Shown here: in pieces, positions 1-7,235 of the stretch
Layout: each line of letters starts with the position of its first letter
Position numbering within the stretch: the stretch's first letter is position 1
Source of the DNA: Chloroflexota bacterium
Lineage (GTDB): Bacteria; Chloroflexota; Dormibacteria; Dormibacterales; Dormibacteraceae
Direction: 5' to 3'
Assembly: GCA_005880525.1 (NCBI GenBank)
Contig: VBFW01000138.1
Location: 1-13,468, forward strand
DNA: 13,468 nucleotides
Position numbers and translations under genes: made by a program
Notes under the pieces: generated by a model
Databases searched by the model: none
What the model was told of the DNA's origin: nothing
What the model saw: the letters and a program-made list of their open reading frames with translations, nothing else

Positions 1-60
1 ATCCCAGGCCTTCACCTGGGAGGGGATGTGCTTCCAGAACATCACCTGATATCTGGCCAA
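1..60 (-). CDS. Partial small protein resembling the 'virulence factor' domain (N-terminal 20 codons)
   Basis: The minus strand reads MARYQVMFWKHIPSQVKAWD up to the window edge, with no stop. A TAA lies directly before the TTG at 60-58, so TTG is the only sensible start; the DUF1638 stop is 6 bp upstream and a GAGG stretch precedes the TTG by about 11 bases. The pattern of Y/F-W-x-x-I-P-x-Q-V near the N-terminus is one I associate with the short family labelled virulence factor (PF13769), whose real function is unknown and which, from memory, occurs beside corrinoid/THF methyltransfer genes. The gene is most likely the next member of the corrinoid operon. Only 20 residues are visible, so the family call is tentative. 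Confidence 0.5.
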   Translation of the reverse strand, partial: MARYQVMFWKHIPSQVKAWD

Positions 61-66
61 TTACGA

Positions 67-771
67 TCATGCCTCAACTAACGAAGCGAGCCGCTTTTCC
101 AGCGCGCCCATGCGCACGTCACGGATCTCCAGCGGCAGCTCGAGGTAGCCAGAGATCGTCGCAGCCCTTGCCGCCAGCAGCTCGCTGGGCGCCTGGCGCA
201 GGTACAGGATCGCCTCGTAGTTGCCGAACAGCATCGGCCGAAGGTCGGGGTAGCGGTCGAGGCCGAGCCCGAGCACGACTGCGCGGTCGAAGTTGCGCAC
301 GAGCCAGTCCGTCAGAAAGAACGTACCCGGGCGCTCGTCCATGACTGTCTCGAACAGCTCCTCGCCCGCGAACATCTCGTAGCAGTGCGGGCCCTGCACG
401 CGAGCCGCACCGACCTCATCGAGCACGGGGTCAAGCCGGCCGGCCGTTCCGCAATCCCCGTACACGACCACAAGCCGGTCGTAGCGCGGCCGCAGCTCGC
501 GGAGCTTCGCGCTCAGCTCGGTGACGATGCGGTCGGGATAAAGATGCAGGTAAGCGGAAAGGCCGTGGATGTCGACGTCCCAGCCTCTGCGGTCCGCGAT
601 CTCCTTCACCTCGGGCCCAAGTGCTCCGCACACGACCAATGCGGTTCGGCCATCCCCACCCGGCCCTTCGGGCCGACCTCCCCCCAGGTGGGGAGGTGAA
701 GGGGCGGTTCGGCCGTCCCCACCCGGCCCTTCGGGCCGACCTCCCCCCAGGTGGGGAGGTGAAGAGCTCAC
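67..771 (-). CDS. DUF1638 family protein with a repeat-derived N-terminus
   Basis: A 234-residue frame from a GTG at 771 that overlaps the stop of the upstream activator gene (GTGA), pointing to translational coupling. From about residue 45 it matches the DUF1638 family (PF07796) in character: LVVCGALGPEV near the start of the domain, YGDCGTAG at about 104-111, GPHCYEMFAG at about 127-136 and a TFFLTDWL stretch. Conserved Cys48, Cys107, His129 and Cys130 could bind a metal or cofactor. The biochemical role is unknown; members commonly accompany corrinoid methyltransferase genes. Residues 4-44 are two 21-residue repeats (SPPHLGGGRPEGPGGDGRTA) encoded by an inserted DNA repeat and are not part of the domain. 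An internal TTG at 639 (190 residues) is an alternative start, but it would lose the coupling overlap and has no obvious ribosome site. Confidence 0.8.
   Translation of the reverse strand: MSSSPPHLGGGRPEGPGGDGRTAPSPPHLGGGRPEGPGGDGRTALVVCGALGPEVKEIADRRGWDVDIHGLSAYLHLYPDRIVTELSAKLRELRPRYDRLVVVYGDCGTAGRLDPVLDEVGAARVQGPHCYEMFAGEELFETVMDERPGTFFLTDWLVRNFDRAVVLGLGLDRYPDLRPMLFGNYEAILYLRQAPSELLAARAATISGYLELPLEIRDVRMGALEKRLASLVEA
641..766. repeat. Tandem pair of 63-bp palindromic repeats, in frame in the DUF1638 gene
   Basis: Copies at 641-703 and 704-766 are identical at 61 of 63 positions. Each holds two dyads: CGGCCC-TTC-GGGCCG, and ACCTCCCC-CCAGGT-GGGGAGGT. The unit length is a multiple of three, so both copies are read through as 21 residues each. 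One of the two differences is synonymous (GAT/GAC). The near identity implies recent duplication. The structure looks like a dispersed, non-autonomous palindromic element more often expected between genes; dispersal elsewhere in the genome cannot be tested here. Confidence 0.9.
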
Positions 772-2594
772 GAGACCGCCTCGAGATGGGGAAACTGCAG
801 GACCGAAACGAACGCGTCGTTGAAGTCGGTGCGGCCTGAAAGCTCTACGTACTCCAGGCGCGCCGGCAGCTCGAACGCCACCTGGCGCTCCCGATATGAA
901 AGCAGTGCAATCTTCGCCCCCTCACCGGCGGAGTTGCCGACGGCGATGATGCGATCGACGTTCACGGGCGGCACGAGGCCGATGATCTTGGCACTCTCGG
1001 GATTCAGGTACGAGCCGAACGATCCGCCGAGGAAGATTTCGTCGACGTCAGACGGCGTGATCCCAAGAATGTCCATCAGGACCTTGATCCCGGTCGCGAT
1101 CGACCCCTTCGCGAACTGGAGCTCGCGAACGTCGCGCTGCGACAGATAGACGCCCTCGGCGAGCAAGAAGGCCCGCACGCCCTCGACCTCGATGAGCCGG
1201 TCCGCGAGCGGGTGATGACCGGCATCCTCGCGTGACTTCATCCGGCCCGAGTGGTCGAGCAGGCCGGTCAGCAGCAGCTGCGCCACCGCGTCGACCAGGC
1301 CCGAGCCGCAGAGGCCGACCGGCTTCACATCGCCGCCGATGACCTGCAGCTCCACCCTGTCGCTCAGTTGCACGCCCTCGATCGCGCCGTCGGTCGCGCG
1401 CATGCCGCACTTGATCTGGCTGCCCTCGAACGCGGGGCCCGCAGGCGCGGCGGTAGCCAGCGACCGCTGCGTGCTGCCGATGACGATCTCGCCGTTCGTG
1501 CCGACGTCGACGAAGATGCGCAGCTTGTCCTCGCGCGCCAGGCCCGTCGCCAGCACGCCCGCGACGATGTCGGAGCCGACGTAGGCGCCGAGGGCCGGCA
1601 GCGTCTGCACGTAGCCGTGTGGGTGGATGTTCAGGCCGACCTCGGCCGACGGCACCGCCAGGGGCTCCATGAAAGCTGGCGCGAACGGCATCATCGCGAT
1701 GGGGGTCGGGTCCACGCCGAACAGGAGGTGGAGCATCGTCACGTTGCCGACGACCACTGCCTCGTATGTGCGGTCGGCGGTGACTCCGGCCTCAGCGTAG
1801 AGCCGTCCGATGATCTCGTTCATCGTCTTCACGACCGCCGCCTGCAGCTCGCTCACCGCTTCGGGTCCGTTCATGCCGTGGCTGATGCGCGAGATTACGT
1901 CCGCCCCGAACGGCGCCTGGCCGTTGAGCGTGGAGCTCACGGCAGCAGCCATGCCCGTGCGGAGGTTCATGAGCGTGCCGACCAGGGTCGTCGTGCCGAC
2001 GTCGAACGCGATGCCGTAGCACTCGCCGGTGGTGTCGCCCGGCTCGACCGCCACGAGGTGTTCGCCGCCGAGCACGGCAGTCACCTTGAACTCGGCGTCT
2101 CGCAACACCGATGGCAGCGATCGCAGCACTGGCACCTCGGCTGTCATGTCGTGGCCTTCGGCTTCCAGGGCGTCGTGCAAGCGGGCCACGTCGCTGCGCT
2201 GGTCTTCCAGGGTCGGCGGTTCGAGCTCGACGTAAACCTTGCGGACGTTGGGGTCGAGGATGACCAGCCGCCCGAGCCCCATGGTCGCGGCCTTCGGCAC
2301 GCGCAGCAGCTGCGGCACCTCGCACCTCATGTCCTCGTGGATGCGCGCCTGGCACGACAGCCTCCAGCCGCCGGCGATCTCGTCCTGGCGCAGCTCGCGG
2401 TGATCGGCGTCTGTGATCTCGGTCGCCGCGCCGACGATGCGCACCTTGCACTTGCCGCATGTGCCGCGGCCGCCGCAGGTGGAGTCGATGGGCAGGCCGA
2501 TCCAGTGCGCGGCGCTGAACAGCGTGGTGCCGGGAGGGACCCTCGTCGACCGGTCGAAGGGCAGGTAGGTGACCTCCAGCTTGCGCTGGATCAC
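768..2594 (-). CDS. Reductive activator of corrinoid protein (2Fe-2S / ASKHA domain, RACo-RamA type)
   Basis: Predicted to reduce inactive Co(II) corrinoid protein to Co(I) with ATP, keeping the methyltransferase system active in the cytoplasm. The 608-residue product starts with a plant-type ferredoxin domain whose ligands are Cys40, Cys46, Cys49 and Cys81 (C-x5-C-x2-C). A linker precedes an actin-like ATPase region of the DUF4445/RACo C-terminal family: FDVGTTT at about 197-203, then VVVGNVTM, VDVGTNGEI, CGSGLVDA and LGGSFG. The GTG at 2594 overlaps the preceding gene's stop (GTGA). The frame is open for 80 further codons upstream, but that part is a proline/arginine-rich shadow of the methyltransferase gene. 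Length agrees with characterised activators (about 600-650 residues). It may alternatively serve other corrinoid proteins in the cell. Confidence 0.93.
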   Translation of the reverse strand: MIQRKLEVTYLPFDRSTRVPPGTTLFSAAHWIGLPIDSTCGGRGTCGKCKVRIVGAATEITDADHRELRQDEIAGGWRLSCQARIHEDMRCEVPQLLRVPKAATMGLGRLVILDPNVRKVYVELEPPTLEDQRSDVARLHDALEAEGHDMTAEVPVLRSLPSVLRDAEFKVTAVLGGEHLVAVEPGDTTGECYGIAFDVGTTTLVGTLMNLRTGMAAAVSSTLNGQAPFGADVISRISHGMNGPEAVSELQAAVVKTMNEIIGRLYAEAGVTADRTYEAVVVGNVTMLHLLFGVDPTPIAMMPFAPAFMEPLAVPSAEVGLNIHPHGYVQTLPALGAYVGSDIVAGVLATGLAREDKLRIFVDVGTNGEIVIGSTQRSLATAAPAGPAFEGSQIKCGMRATDGAIEGVQLSDRVELQVIGGDVKPVGLCGSGLVDAVAQLLLTGLLDHSGRMKSREDAGHHPLADRLIEVEGVRAFLLAEGVYLSQRDVRELQFAKGSIATGIKVLMDILGITPSDVDEIFLGGSFGSYLNPESAKIIGLVPPVNVDRIIAVGNSAGEGAKIALLSYRERQVAFELPARLEYVELSGRTDFNDAFVSVLQFPHLEAVS

Positions 2595-3469
2595 TGAGCA
2601 GGTCCCGCTTTGGCCGACATTTCGGCCTGCTCGGCGCGATGGGCTCTGATCCACTTCATCGCGTACTCGTCGTGCCCGAGCAAGAGGTCCGAGGCGAGCA
2701 CCCCGCGCCGAACCTCCGGGATCAACGGGTTGGTGATCGCGCATGTGAGGCCGGCGTACATCGCGACCGGAAGGAACGCCGCGTTGACTGTGGGGCGGTC
2801 GGGCAGGCCGAACGACACGTTGGACGCGCCACACGTCATGTTGTTGCCAAGCTCGTCGCGGATGAGCTTCATGGTCGCGAGCGTGATCTGGCCGGCCAGC
2901 GGATCCGCGGCGACCGTCATCGCGATCGGGTCGATGATCACGTCGTGCTGAGGGATGCCGTGATCCGCCGCGCGCTGGATGATCCTCCGCGCGAGCGCGA
3001 GGCGCTCCTCAGGGACCATCGAGATGCCCGTCTCGTCGTTCGCCATGCCGATGACCGCGGCGCCGTGCTTCTTGACCAGCGGCAGGATGCGCTCCATGCG
3101 CTCCTCCTCCGCGGTCACTGAGTTGACGAGCGCCTTGCCCTCATAAGCGGACAGCCCGGCCTCGAGGGCCTCGACGATCGACGAGTCGATGCATACAGGG
3201 GCGTCGGTCACCTCGCACACGGCCCTGATCGCGGCGACCAGCAACGCCGGTTCGTCGGCCATCGGGATGCCGGCGTTGATGTCGAGCATGTGCGCGCCCG
3301 CGGCGACCTGCGCGATGGCGTCCGCGCGCACGCGGTCCATGCGGCCTTCCTTCATCTCGGCGGCGAGCACCTTGCGTCCCGTGGGATTGATGCGCTCGCC
3401 GATGATCACGAAGGGCCGGTCGATGGAGACGACGACCTCGCGCGAGCGCGAGGAGAGGACCGTATCCAC
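2591..3469 (-). CDS. Methyltetrahydrofolate:corrinoid methyltransferase (pterin-binding, AcsE/MtgA-like)
   Basis: Moves a methyl group between the cobalt of the corrinoid protein and N5 of tetrahydrofolate; in a demethylation pathway it runs toward methyl-THF. The 292-residue protein has the DHPS-like TIM-barrel signatures: IGERINPTG at about 23-31, LDINAGIP at 62-69, CIDSS at 93-97, VNSV at 115-118, IDPIAM at 179-184, and CGASNVSFGLP at 213-223. The Asn in SNVSFG matches the pterin-contacting Asn known in AcsE. The start is GTG at 3469, three bases after the corrinoid gene's TAG, with GGGA about 7 bases upstream; no ATG is available nearby. It fits glycine-betaine (MtgA)-type enzymes as well as acetogenic AcsE; with no CODH/ACS genes in view, the catabolic role is favoured. 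Confidence 0.93.
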   Translation of the reverse strand: MDTVLSSRSREVVVSIDRPFVIIGERINPTGRKVLAAEMKEGRMDRVRADAIAQVAAGAHMLDINAGIPMADEPALLVAAIRAVCEVTDAPVCIDSSIVEALEAGLSAYEGKALVNSVTAEEERMERILPLVKKHGAAVIGMANDETGISMVPEERLALARRIIQRAADHGIPQHDVIIDPIAMTVAADPLAGQITLATMKLIRDELGNNMTCGASNVSFGLPDRPTVNAAFLPVAMYAGLTCAITNPLIPEVRRGVLASDLLLGHDEYAMKWIRAHRAEQAEMSAKAGPAQ

Positions 3470-3472
3470 CAG

Positions 3473-4195
3473 CTATCCCTTGCGGAGTGTCTCGTCGATC
3501 TTCATCACGGCCTGCTCGAGCGCCTTTGCGCCTTGTGACTGCCCGCTGCGATCGCCGACCAGGTGCTTGGCCATCCGCGTCGCCATCGACGCGTCGGGCG
3601 CGTAGCTGTCGGCGCCGACGTGCTTCGCGTACTCCTCGGTGACCGGCGCCCCGCCGACCGCGATGTGCACCTTGTCTCGGAGGCCGGCCTTCTGCAGCGC
3701 CTCGATGTTGGCCTTGAACATCGGCATGGTCGTGGTGAGGAAGGCCGAGAAGCCGACGATGTCGGGCTCGTGAGTCTTGACCGCGTCGACGAACTTTTCG
3801 GGCGGCGTGTTGACCCCCAGGTCGAAGACCTCGAATCCGGCACCCTCGAGCATGATCACGCAGAGGTTCTTGCCGATGTCGTGGATGTCGCCTTTCACGG
3901 TGCCGATGACGTAGCGGCCCACCGGTTTGGCCCCGGTTTCCGCGATCAGCGGCCGGAGGATGACAAGCGCGCCCTGCATGGCCCGGGCGGCGATCAGCAT
4001 CTCGGGTACGAAGAAGTCGCCCTTCTCGAAGCGGCGCCCGACCTCTTCGAGTGATGGGATGAGGGCCTTGAAGAGGATGTCCATCGGGTCCATGTGGAGG
4101 GTCAGCGCCTCTTCCGTCAGGGCCTTGACCTCGGGCGCGTGCCCATTGAGCGTGTGCTCGAAAATCTCCGCTCGAATCTCCTCTTCGCGGCTCAT
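3473..4195 (-). CDS. Corrinoid (B12-binding) methyl carrier protein, MtbC/MttC/MtgC-like
   Basis: Carries the methyl group on cobalamin between a substrate-specific methyltransferase and the THF methyltransferase. The 240-residue protein has a helical cap domain (about 1-90, including FVPEMLIAARAM) followed by the Rossmann B12 domain. The base-off/His-on motif is GTVKGDIHDIGKN (98-110), with His105 as predicted lower cobalt ligand. VGFSAF, then VGGAPVT and ADSYAPDA, complete the family pattern. The tail (about 215-240) extends slightly past the usual end. Start ATG at 4195 has a strong GGAGGT at 4201-4206, five bases away. It is the first gene of the minus-strand operon, so the operators at 4229-4306 lie in its upstream region. 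Which methyl donor it serves cannot be read from this sequence. Confidence 0.95.
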   Translation of the reverse strand: MSREEEIRAEIFEHTLNGHAPEVKALTEEALTLHMDPMDILFKALIPSLEEVGRRFEKGDFFVPEMLIAARAMQGALVILRPLIAETGAKPVGRYVIGTVKGDIHDIGKNLCVIMLEGAGFEVFDLGVNTPPEKFVDAVKTHEPDIVGFSAFLTTTMPMFKANIEALQKAGLRDKVHIAVGGAPVTEEYAKHVGADSYAPDASMATRMAKHLVGDRSGQSQGAKALEQAVMKIDETLRKG

Positions 4196-4228
4196 GGCGG
4201 ACCTCCAGGCGCTGTCAGTGCACCTTGT

Positions 4229-4265
4229 TGTTGCGCATTGCCCAACAGATGCTCAGGGCCCAACA
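4229..4265 (+). promoter_or_regulatory. Predicted IclR-family operator (palindrome plus direct repeat) between divergent operons
   Basis: TGTTGCGC (4229-4236), ATT, GCCCAACA (4240-4247) form a 19-bp imperfect palindrome. After exactly 10 bases an identical GCCCAACA recurs at 4258-4265. The same 8-3-8-10-8 spacing is found at 10804-10840. A palindrome with a third direct-repeat half-site 10 bp away is the arrangement described for the IclR-family regulators PcaU and PobR, and the adjacent gene encodes an IclR-family protein. I could not place a convincing -35/-10 for the minus-strand operon here. Confidence 0.65.
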
Positions 4266-4282
4266 GCAGTCTACAGCCTCCG

Positions 4283-4288
4283 TATATT
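4283..4288 (+). promoter_or_regulatory. Candidate -10 element for a leaderless iclR transcript
   Basis: TATATT ends 8 bases before the ATG at 4297, so transcription would start at or next to the initiation codon. No Shine-Dalgarno sequence lies between them, which fits leaderless translation. No convincing -35 is present 16-18 bp upstream. Confidence 0.4.
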
Positions 4289-4306
4289 GTTGCGCCATGA
4301 GCAACG
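4288..4306 (+). promoter_or_regulatory. Second, weaker operator-like palindrome over the iclR start codon
   Basis: TGTTGCGC (4288-4295), CAT, GAGCAACG (4299-4306): the left half is identical to the half-site at 4229 and the right half matches 6 of 8 positions of the consensus GCSCRACA. The site straddles the ATG at 4297 and begins at the last base of the candidate -10, so binding would block the regulator's own expression. The TTGTTGCGC core recurs 59 bp from its partner at 4228-4236. Confidence 0.45.
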
Positions 4307-5109
4307 GCGTGGAATCGGGCCGGGACGCCGGCCTCATCCGCTCAGTGGATCGCGCGGTGGCGATCCTCGATGCGCTCGCGGTCGGAGGCTGGAAAGCGGG
4401 AGCCGAGGTGGCGCGCGAGCTTGGGGTCCATCGCTCGACCGCGCTGCGCCTGCTGGCCACCCTCGAGCGCCACGGCCTGGTCGAGCGAGATCAGCGCACG
4501 GCCAAGTACCGGCTGGGCGGCCGCCTCGTGCAGCTGGCAAGCGCAGTGCGTGGCGAGGCGGACCTGCGGCTCGCCGCGCGGCCGGTCTGCGAAGCGCTCG
4601 CACGAACTGTAGGTGAGACAGTCACGCTCGACGTGCTCGACGGCGACGAGATCGTGCCGGTCGAGCAGGCCTTGGGCTCGACCTCAGTGGTCAGCGTCAA
4701 CTGGCTGGGGACGCGCTCGCCGGCGCATTGCGCCGCGAGCGGCAAGGTCATCCTGGCGTTCGGACCTGAGGAAGTTCGCGTGCGCTTCCTGGCCCGGCCG
4801 CTGGAGCGGCGGACGCCTCACACCCTCGCCGGCCGCGCCGAGCTCCAGGCTCAGCTGGATGGAGCGCGGGCGACCGGCTACGCGCGCACGGATGAGGAGC
4901 TGGAGGTCGGCCTGAGCGCCATCGCCGCGCCGGTGCGAGTGCCGGGGGGCGAGGTCGTCGGCGCGATCGACGTCAGTGGGCCCGCCCACCGGTTTGGCCA
5001 CGCCGAGTCGGTCAAGATCGCCACCCGATGCATGGAGGCCGCGGACGAGCTTTCGCGGCGGCTCGGCTACCGGCCCGAGGCCGGTGCCCGGGGCGTCCCC
5101 AAGACTTAA
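4297..5109 (+). CDS. IclR-family transcriptional regulator
   Basis: A 270-residue regulator. The N-terminal winged helix-turn-helix spans about 12-75, with AEVARELGVHRSTALRLL at about 37-53 as the helix-turn-helix. The C-terminal GAF-like effector domain carries the family's NWLGTRSPAHCAASGK stretch (135-150) and the late VGLSAIAAPVRVPGG...VVGAIDVSGP block. ATG at 4297 gives a normal family length; the 24 codons open upstream would be translated from operator DNA and are rejected. It is transcribed divergently from the corrinoid operon and sits just before an ABC importer, the usual position of a local substrate-responsive regulator. Predicted sites lie at 4229-4265, 4288-4306 and 10804-10840. 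The effector is unknown; a substrate or intermediate of the demethylation route is likely. Confidence 0.93.
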   Translation: MSNGVESGRDAGLIRSVDRAVAILDALAVGGWKAGAEVARELGVHRSTALRLLATLERHGLVERDQRTAKYRLGGRLVQLASAVRGEADLRLAARPVCEALARTVGETVTLDVLDGDEIVPVEQALGSTSVVSVNWLGTRSPAHCAASGKVILAFGPEEVRVRFLARPLERRTPHTLAGRAELQAQLDGARATGYARTDEELEVGLSAIAAPVRVPGGEVVGAIDVSGPAHRFGHAESVKIATRCMEAADELSRRLGYRPEAGARGVPKT

Positions 5110-5140
5110 CCGATCTTTCCCGGGGGCTCCGCACCGTTTC

Positions 5141-5170
5141 TTGCACCACAGCCGGGGCTGGCGCAATATA
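5141..5170 (+). promoter_or_regulatory. Candidate promoter of the ABC transporter operon
   Basis: TTGCAC at 5141-5146 is followed after 17 bases by CAATAT (5164-5169), or after 18 by AATATA. The stretch GGGGCTGGCGC-AATATA-GCGCTGCCCC forms an imperfect dyad over the -10. One half-site-like GCGCAATA (5161-5168) resembles the IclR half-site but has no proper partner. The 122-bp gap from 5110 to 5231 holds nothing else I can support. Confidence 0.4.
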
Positions 5171-5231
5171 GCGCTGCCCCGCCGGGGCGCCCTTCCTGCA
5201 GCCATCCGTCACCTGGGGAGTGTTGAAGCTT

Positions 5232-6329
5232 ATGAACTGGCATCGGTTCCATCGTTTGGGTATTGCCGTGGCGACGGTACTTGTCGTCGCTGCGTGTGGC
5301 TCCTCGAGCACAGCGGGGGCGACCGACTGGTCGAAGCAGACATCAGCCTCCGGCGGTGGAGGCATGGACGCACTGGTCAAGGCCGCCAAGGCCGAGGGCA
5401 AGCTCACGGTCATCGCCCTCCCGCCCGACTGGGCGAACTACGGCGCAGTCATCAGTGGCTTCAAGGCCAAGTACAACATCGACATCACCTCGCTCAACCC
5501 GAACGGCAGCAGCCAGGACGAGGTCAACGCGTTCGACGGCACCAGCCGCGCGCCTGACGTGGTCGACGTCGGCCAGGCCGTCGCGCTGGCCAACACCGCC
5601 AAGTTCGCGCCCTACCAGGTGAAAGAGTGGAGCGATATTCCTGGCGGCGCGAAGGAGAGCACGGGCCTCTGGTTCAACGACTACGGCGGCTACATGGGCA
5701 TCGGGTACGACTCGACCAAGGTGCCGGCTATCACTTCGGTCCAGGACCTGCTCGGCTCCGCGTTCAAGAGCAAGGTCGCGCTCGCCGGTGACCCGACCAA
5801 GTCGAACCAGGGCCTGAACGGCGTCATCATGGCCTCGGTCGCCAACGGTGGATCGCTGGACGACGTCAGCAAGGGCGTCGACTTCTTCAAGCAGCTCAAG
5901 CAGAAGGGCAACTACGTGCCGGTGGTCGGCACCGCCGCCACTGTCAAGTCGGGCCAGACCCCCGTGCTGTTCGAGTGGGACTACCTCTCGGCGTCGCACG
6001 GCAAGGACGTGCCCACGTGGAAGATCTTCGTGCCATCCAACGCCGTCATCGGCGGCTACTACAGCCAGGCGATCAACAAGCAGGCTCCGCACCCGGCCGC
6101 GGCTCGGCTCTGGGAGGAGTACCTCTACTCGGACGAAGGCCAGAACCTCTGGCTGAAAGGCGGGGCGCGCCCCGTCCGCCAGGCGGCCATGACCGCCTCC
6201 GGCACCGTCGACAAGACCGCCGCCGCGGCGCTGCCCGCCGTCCCTGGCACTCCTCAAGTGCCGAGCGGTGACCAGACGTCCAAGGCAAGTCAGTACGTCG
6301 TCGCCAACTGGTCGGCGGCCGTCGCTTGA
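5232..6329 (+). CDS. ABC transporter substrate-binding lipoprotein
   Basis: Extracytoplasmic solute receptor for the importer encoded by the next three genes. From ATG 5232 the 365-residue product has a short basic N-terminus, a hydrophobic stretch (8-21) and a lipobox ending V-A-A-C with Cys22 as the lipidated residue, followed by a Ser/Gly-rich linker. The mature part has the iron/polyamine/2-aminoethylphosphonate-type fold character: EGKLTVIALPPDWANYG early, RAPDVVDVGQA, then GYMGIGYDSTKVP and SVQDLLG at the hinge, and EYLYSDEGQNLWLKGGARPV near the end. A GTG at 5220 and a TTG at 5223 are alternative starts; GGGGAG at 5215-5220 suits the ATG best, though 11 bases away. The ligand cannot be read from sequence alone. 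Confidence 0.9.
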   Translation: MNWHRFHRLGIAVATVLVVAACGSSSTAGATDWSKQTSASGGGGMDALVKAAKAEGKLTVIALPPDWANYGAVISGFKAKYNIDITSLNPNGSSQDEVNAFDGTSRAPDVVDVGQAVALANTAKFAPYQVKEWSDIPGGAKESTGLWFNDYGGYMGIGYDSTKVPAITSVQDLLGSAFKSKVALAGDPTKSNQGLNGVIMASVANGGSLDDVSKGVDFFKQLKQKGNYVPVVGTAATVKSGQTPVLFEWDYLSASHGKDVPTWKIFVPSNAVIGGYYSQAINKQAPHPAAARLWEEYLYSDEGQNLWLKGGARPVRQAAMTASGTVDKTAAAALPAVPGTPQVPSGDQTSKASQYVVANWSAAVA

Positions 6330-7228
6330 CAGCTGCCGGTAACCCGGCTTTCAACGCCGCCGCTCGCCCCCTGGGAGGCGGGCGGCGGCTCCCCCTCACC
6401 TGGCTTGGCGTCGTGCCGTTCTTCATCTACGTGGGCATCTTCCTGCTGCTCCCGACCGCGATCATCCTGGCCGGCTCGCTGATCGGCCCCGACGGCAGCA
6501 TCTCGCTGTCGAACTTCGAGGGGATCAACAAGCCGTACATGTACAAGTCATTCACCAACAGCATCGAGATCTCGACGATCAGCGCCGTCCTCGGCGCGAT
6601 CTTCGGGGCGCTTCTTGCTTACGCGGTGGCGACAGGTGATCCGAAGGGATTCCTGAGGCGGTCTGTGATGTCCGCCGCCGGAGTGGTGGCGCAGTTCGGT
6701 GGTGTGACGCTCACGTTCGCGTTCGTTGCGACGATCGGCACCGAGGGTTTTGTGTACCTGTGGCTCCAGCAGCACGGGATCGAGATGTACCCCAACGGCG
6801 TGTGGTTCTTCGACCTGCCGGGCCTGACGCTGATCTACCTCTACTTCCAGATCCCGTTGATGGTGCTGGTGTTCATCCCGGCGCTTGATGGCATCCGGCC
6901 GCAATGGCGCGAAGCAACAGAGAGCCTCGGCGGCAATGCGTGGCACTACTGGCGCTACGTCGCCGGTCCGCTGCTGTTCCCGTCATTCCTCGGCTGCACC
7001 CTGCTGCTGTTCGCGAACGCCTTCTCCGCCTACGCCACAGCCGCGGCGCTGCTGACGCAGGGCGGCGTGATCGCGCCGCTGCAGGTGCAGGCCCTCCTGA
7101 CAAGCGAGACCGGTTCGAGCGCGCCGGGGCTGGCCAAGGCGCTGGCGCTGGCCATGGTCGCCGTCGTGCTGGTCGTGATGAGCCTCTATGCGCTTCTCCA
7201 GCGCCGCACCTCCCAGTGGCTGCGGTGA
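6326..7228 (+). CDS. ABC transporter permease (first subunit)
   Basis: Integral membrane subunit of the importer, 300 residues, with about six membrane segments (roughly 24-52, 80-103, 113-136, 165-187, 215-240, 269-291). The cytoplasmic EAA coupling loop that contacts the ATPase is seen at REATESLGGNAWHYWRYVAGP (195-215). It starts at TTG 6326, whose bases overlap the receptor gene's TGA (TTGA), implying coupled translation. The first 22 residues are Ala/Gly/Arg-rich and cytoplasmic. Belongs to the binding-protein-dependent transport permease family of the spermidine/putrescine (PotB) type by size and order in the operon. Confidence 0.88.
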   Translation: MTAAGNPAFNAAARPLGGGRRLPLTWLGVVPFFIYVGIFLLLPTAIILAGSLIGPDGSISLSNFEGINKPYMYKSFTNSIEISTISAVLGAIFGALLAYAVATGDPKGFLRRSVMSAAGVVAQFGGVTLTFAFVATIGTEGFVYLWLQQHGIEMYPNGVWFFDLPGLTLIYLYFQIPLMVLVFIPALDGIRPQWREATESLGGNAWHYWRYVAGPLLFPSFLGCTLLLFANAFSAYATAAALLTQGGVIAPLQVQALLTSETGSSAPGLAKALALAMVAVVLVVMSLYALLQRRTSQWLR

Positions 7229-7235
7229 AGCCGCG

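Noticed and set aside
3..20. CCCAGG-CCTTCA-CCTGGG hairpin
   Set aside because: A 6-bp stem inside coding sequence, no T-run; expected by chance at this GC content.
641..766. CRISPR-like repeat
   Set aside because: Only two directly abutting units with no spacers.
1251..2597. A 448-codon open frame on the plus strand opposite the corrinoid activator
   Set aside because: It is His/Arg/Ala/Val-rich with no family features and lies wholly antisense to a gene with clear domains; long antisense frames are expected in GC-rich DNA.
2595..2834. 80-codon upstream extension of the activator gene
   Set aside because: Arg/Pro-rich shadow of the methyltransferase gene; the GTG at 2594 gives a GTGA overlap and a normal family N-terminus.
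4225..4296. 24-codon upstream extension of the IclR regulator
   Set aside because: It would be translated from the operator and -10 region and is not part of the family's N-terminus.
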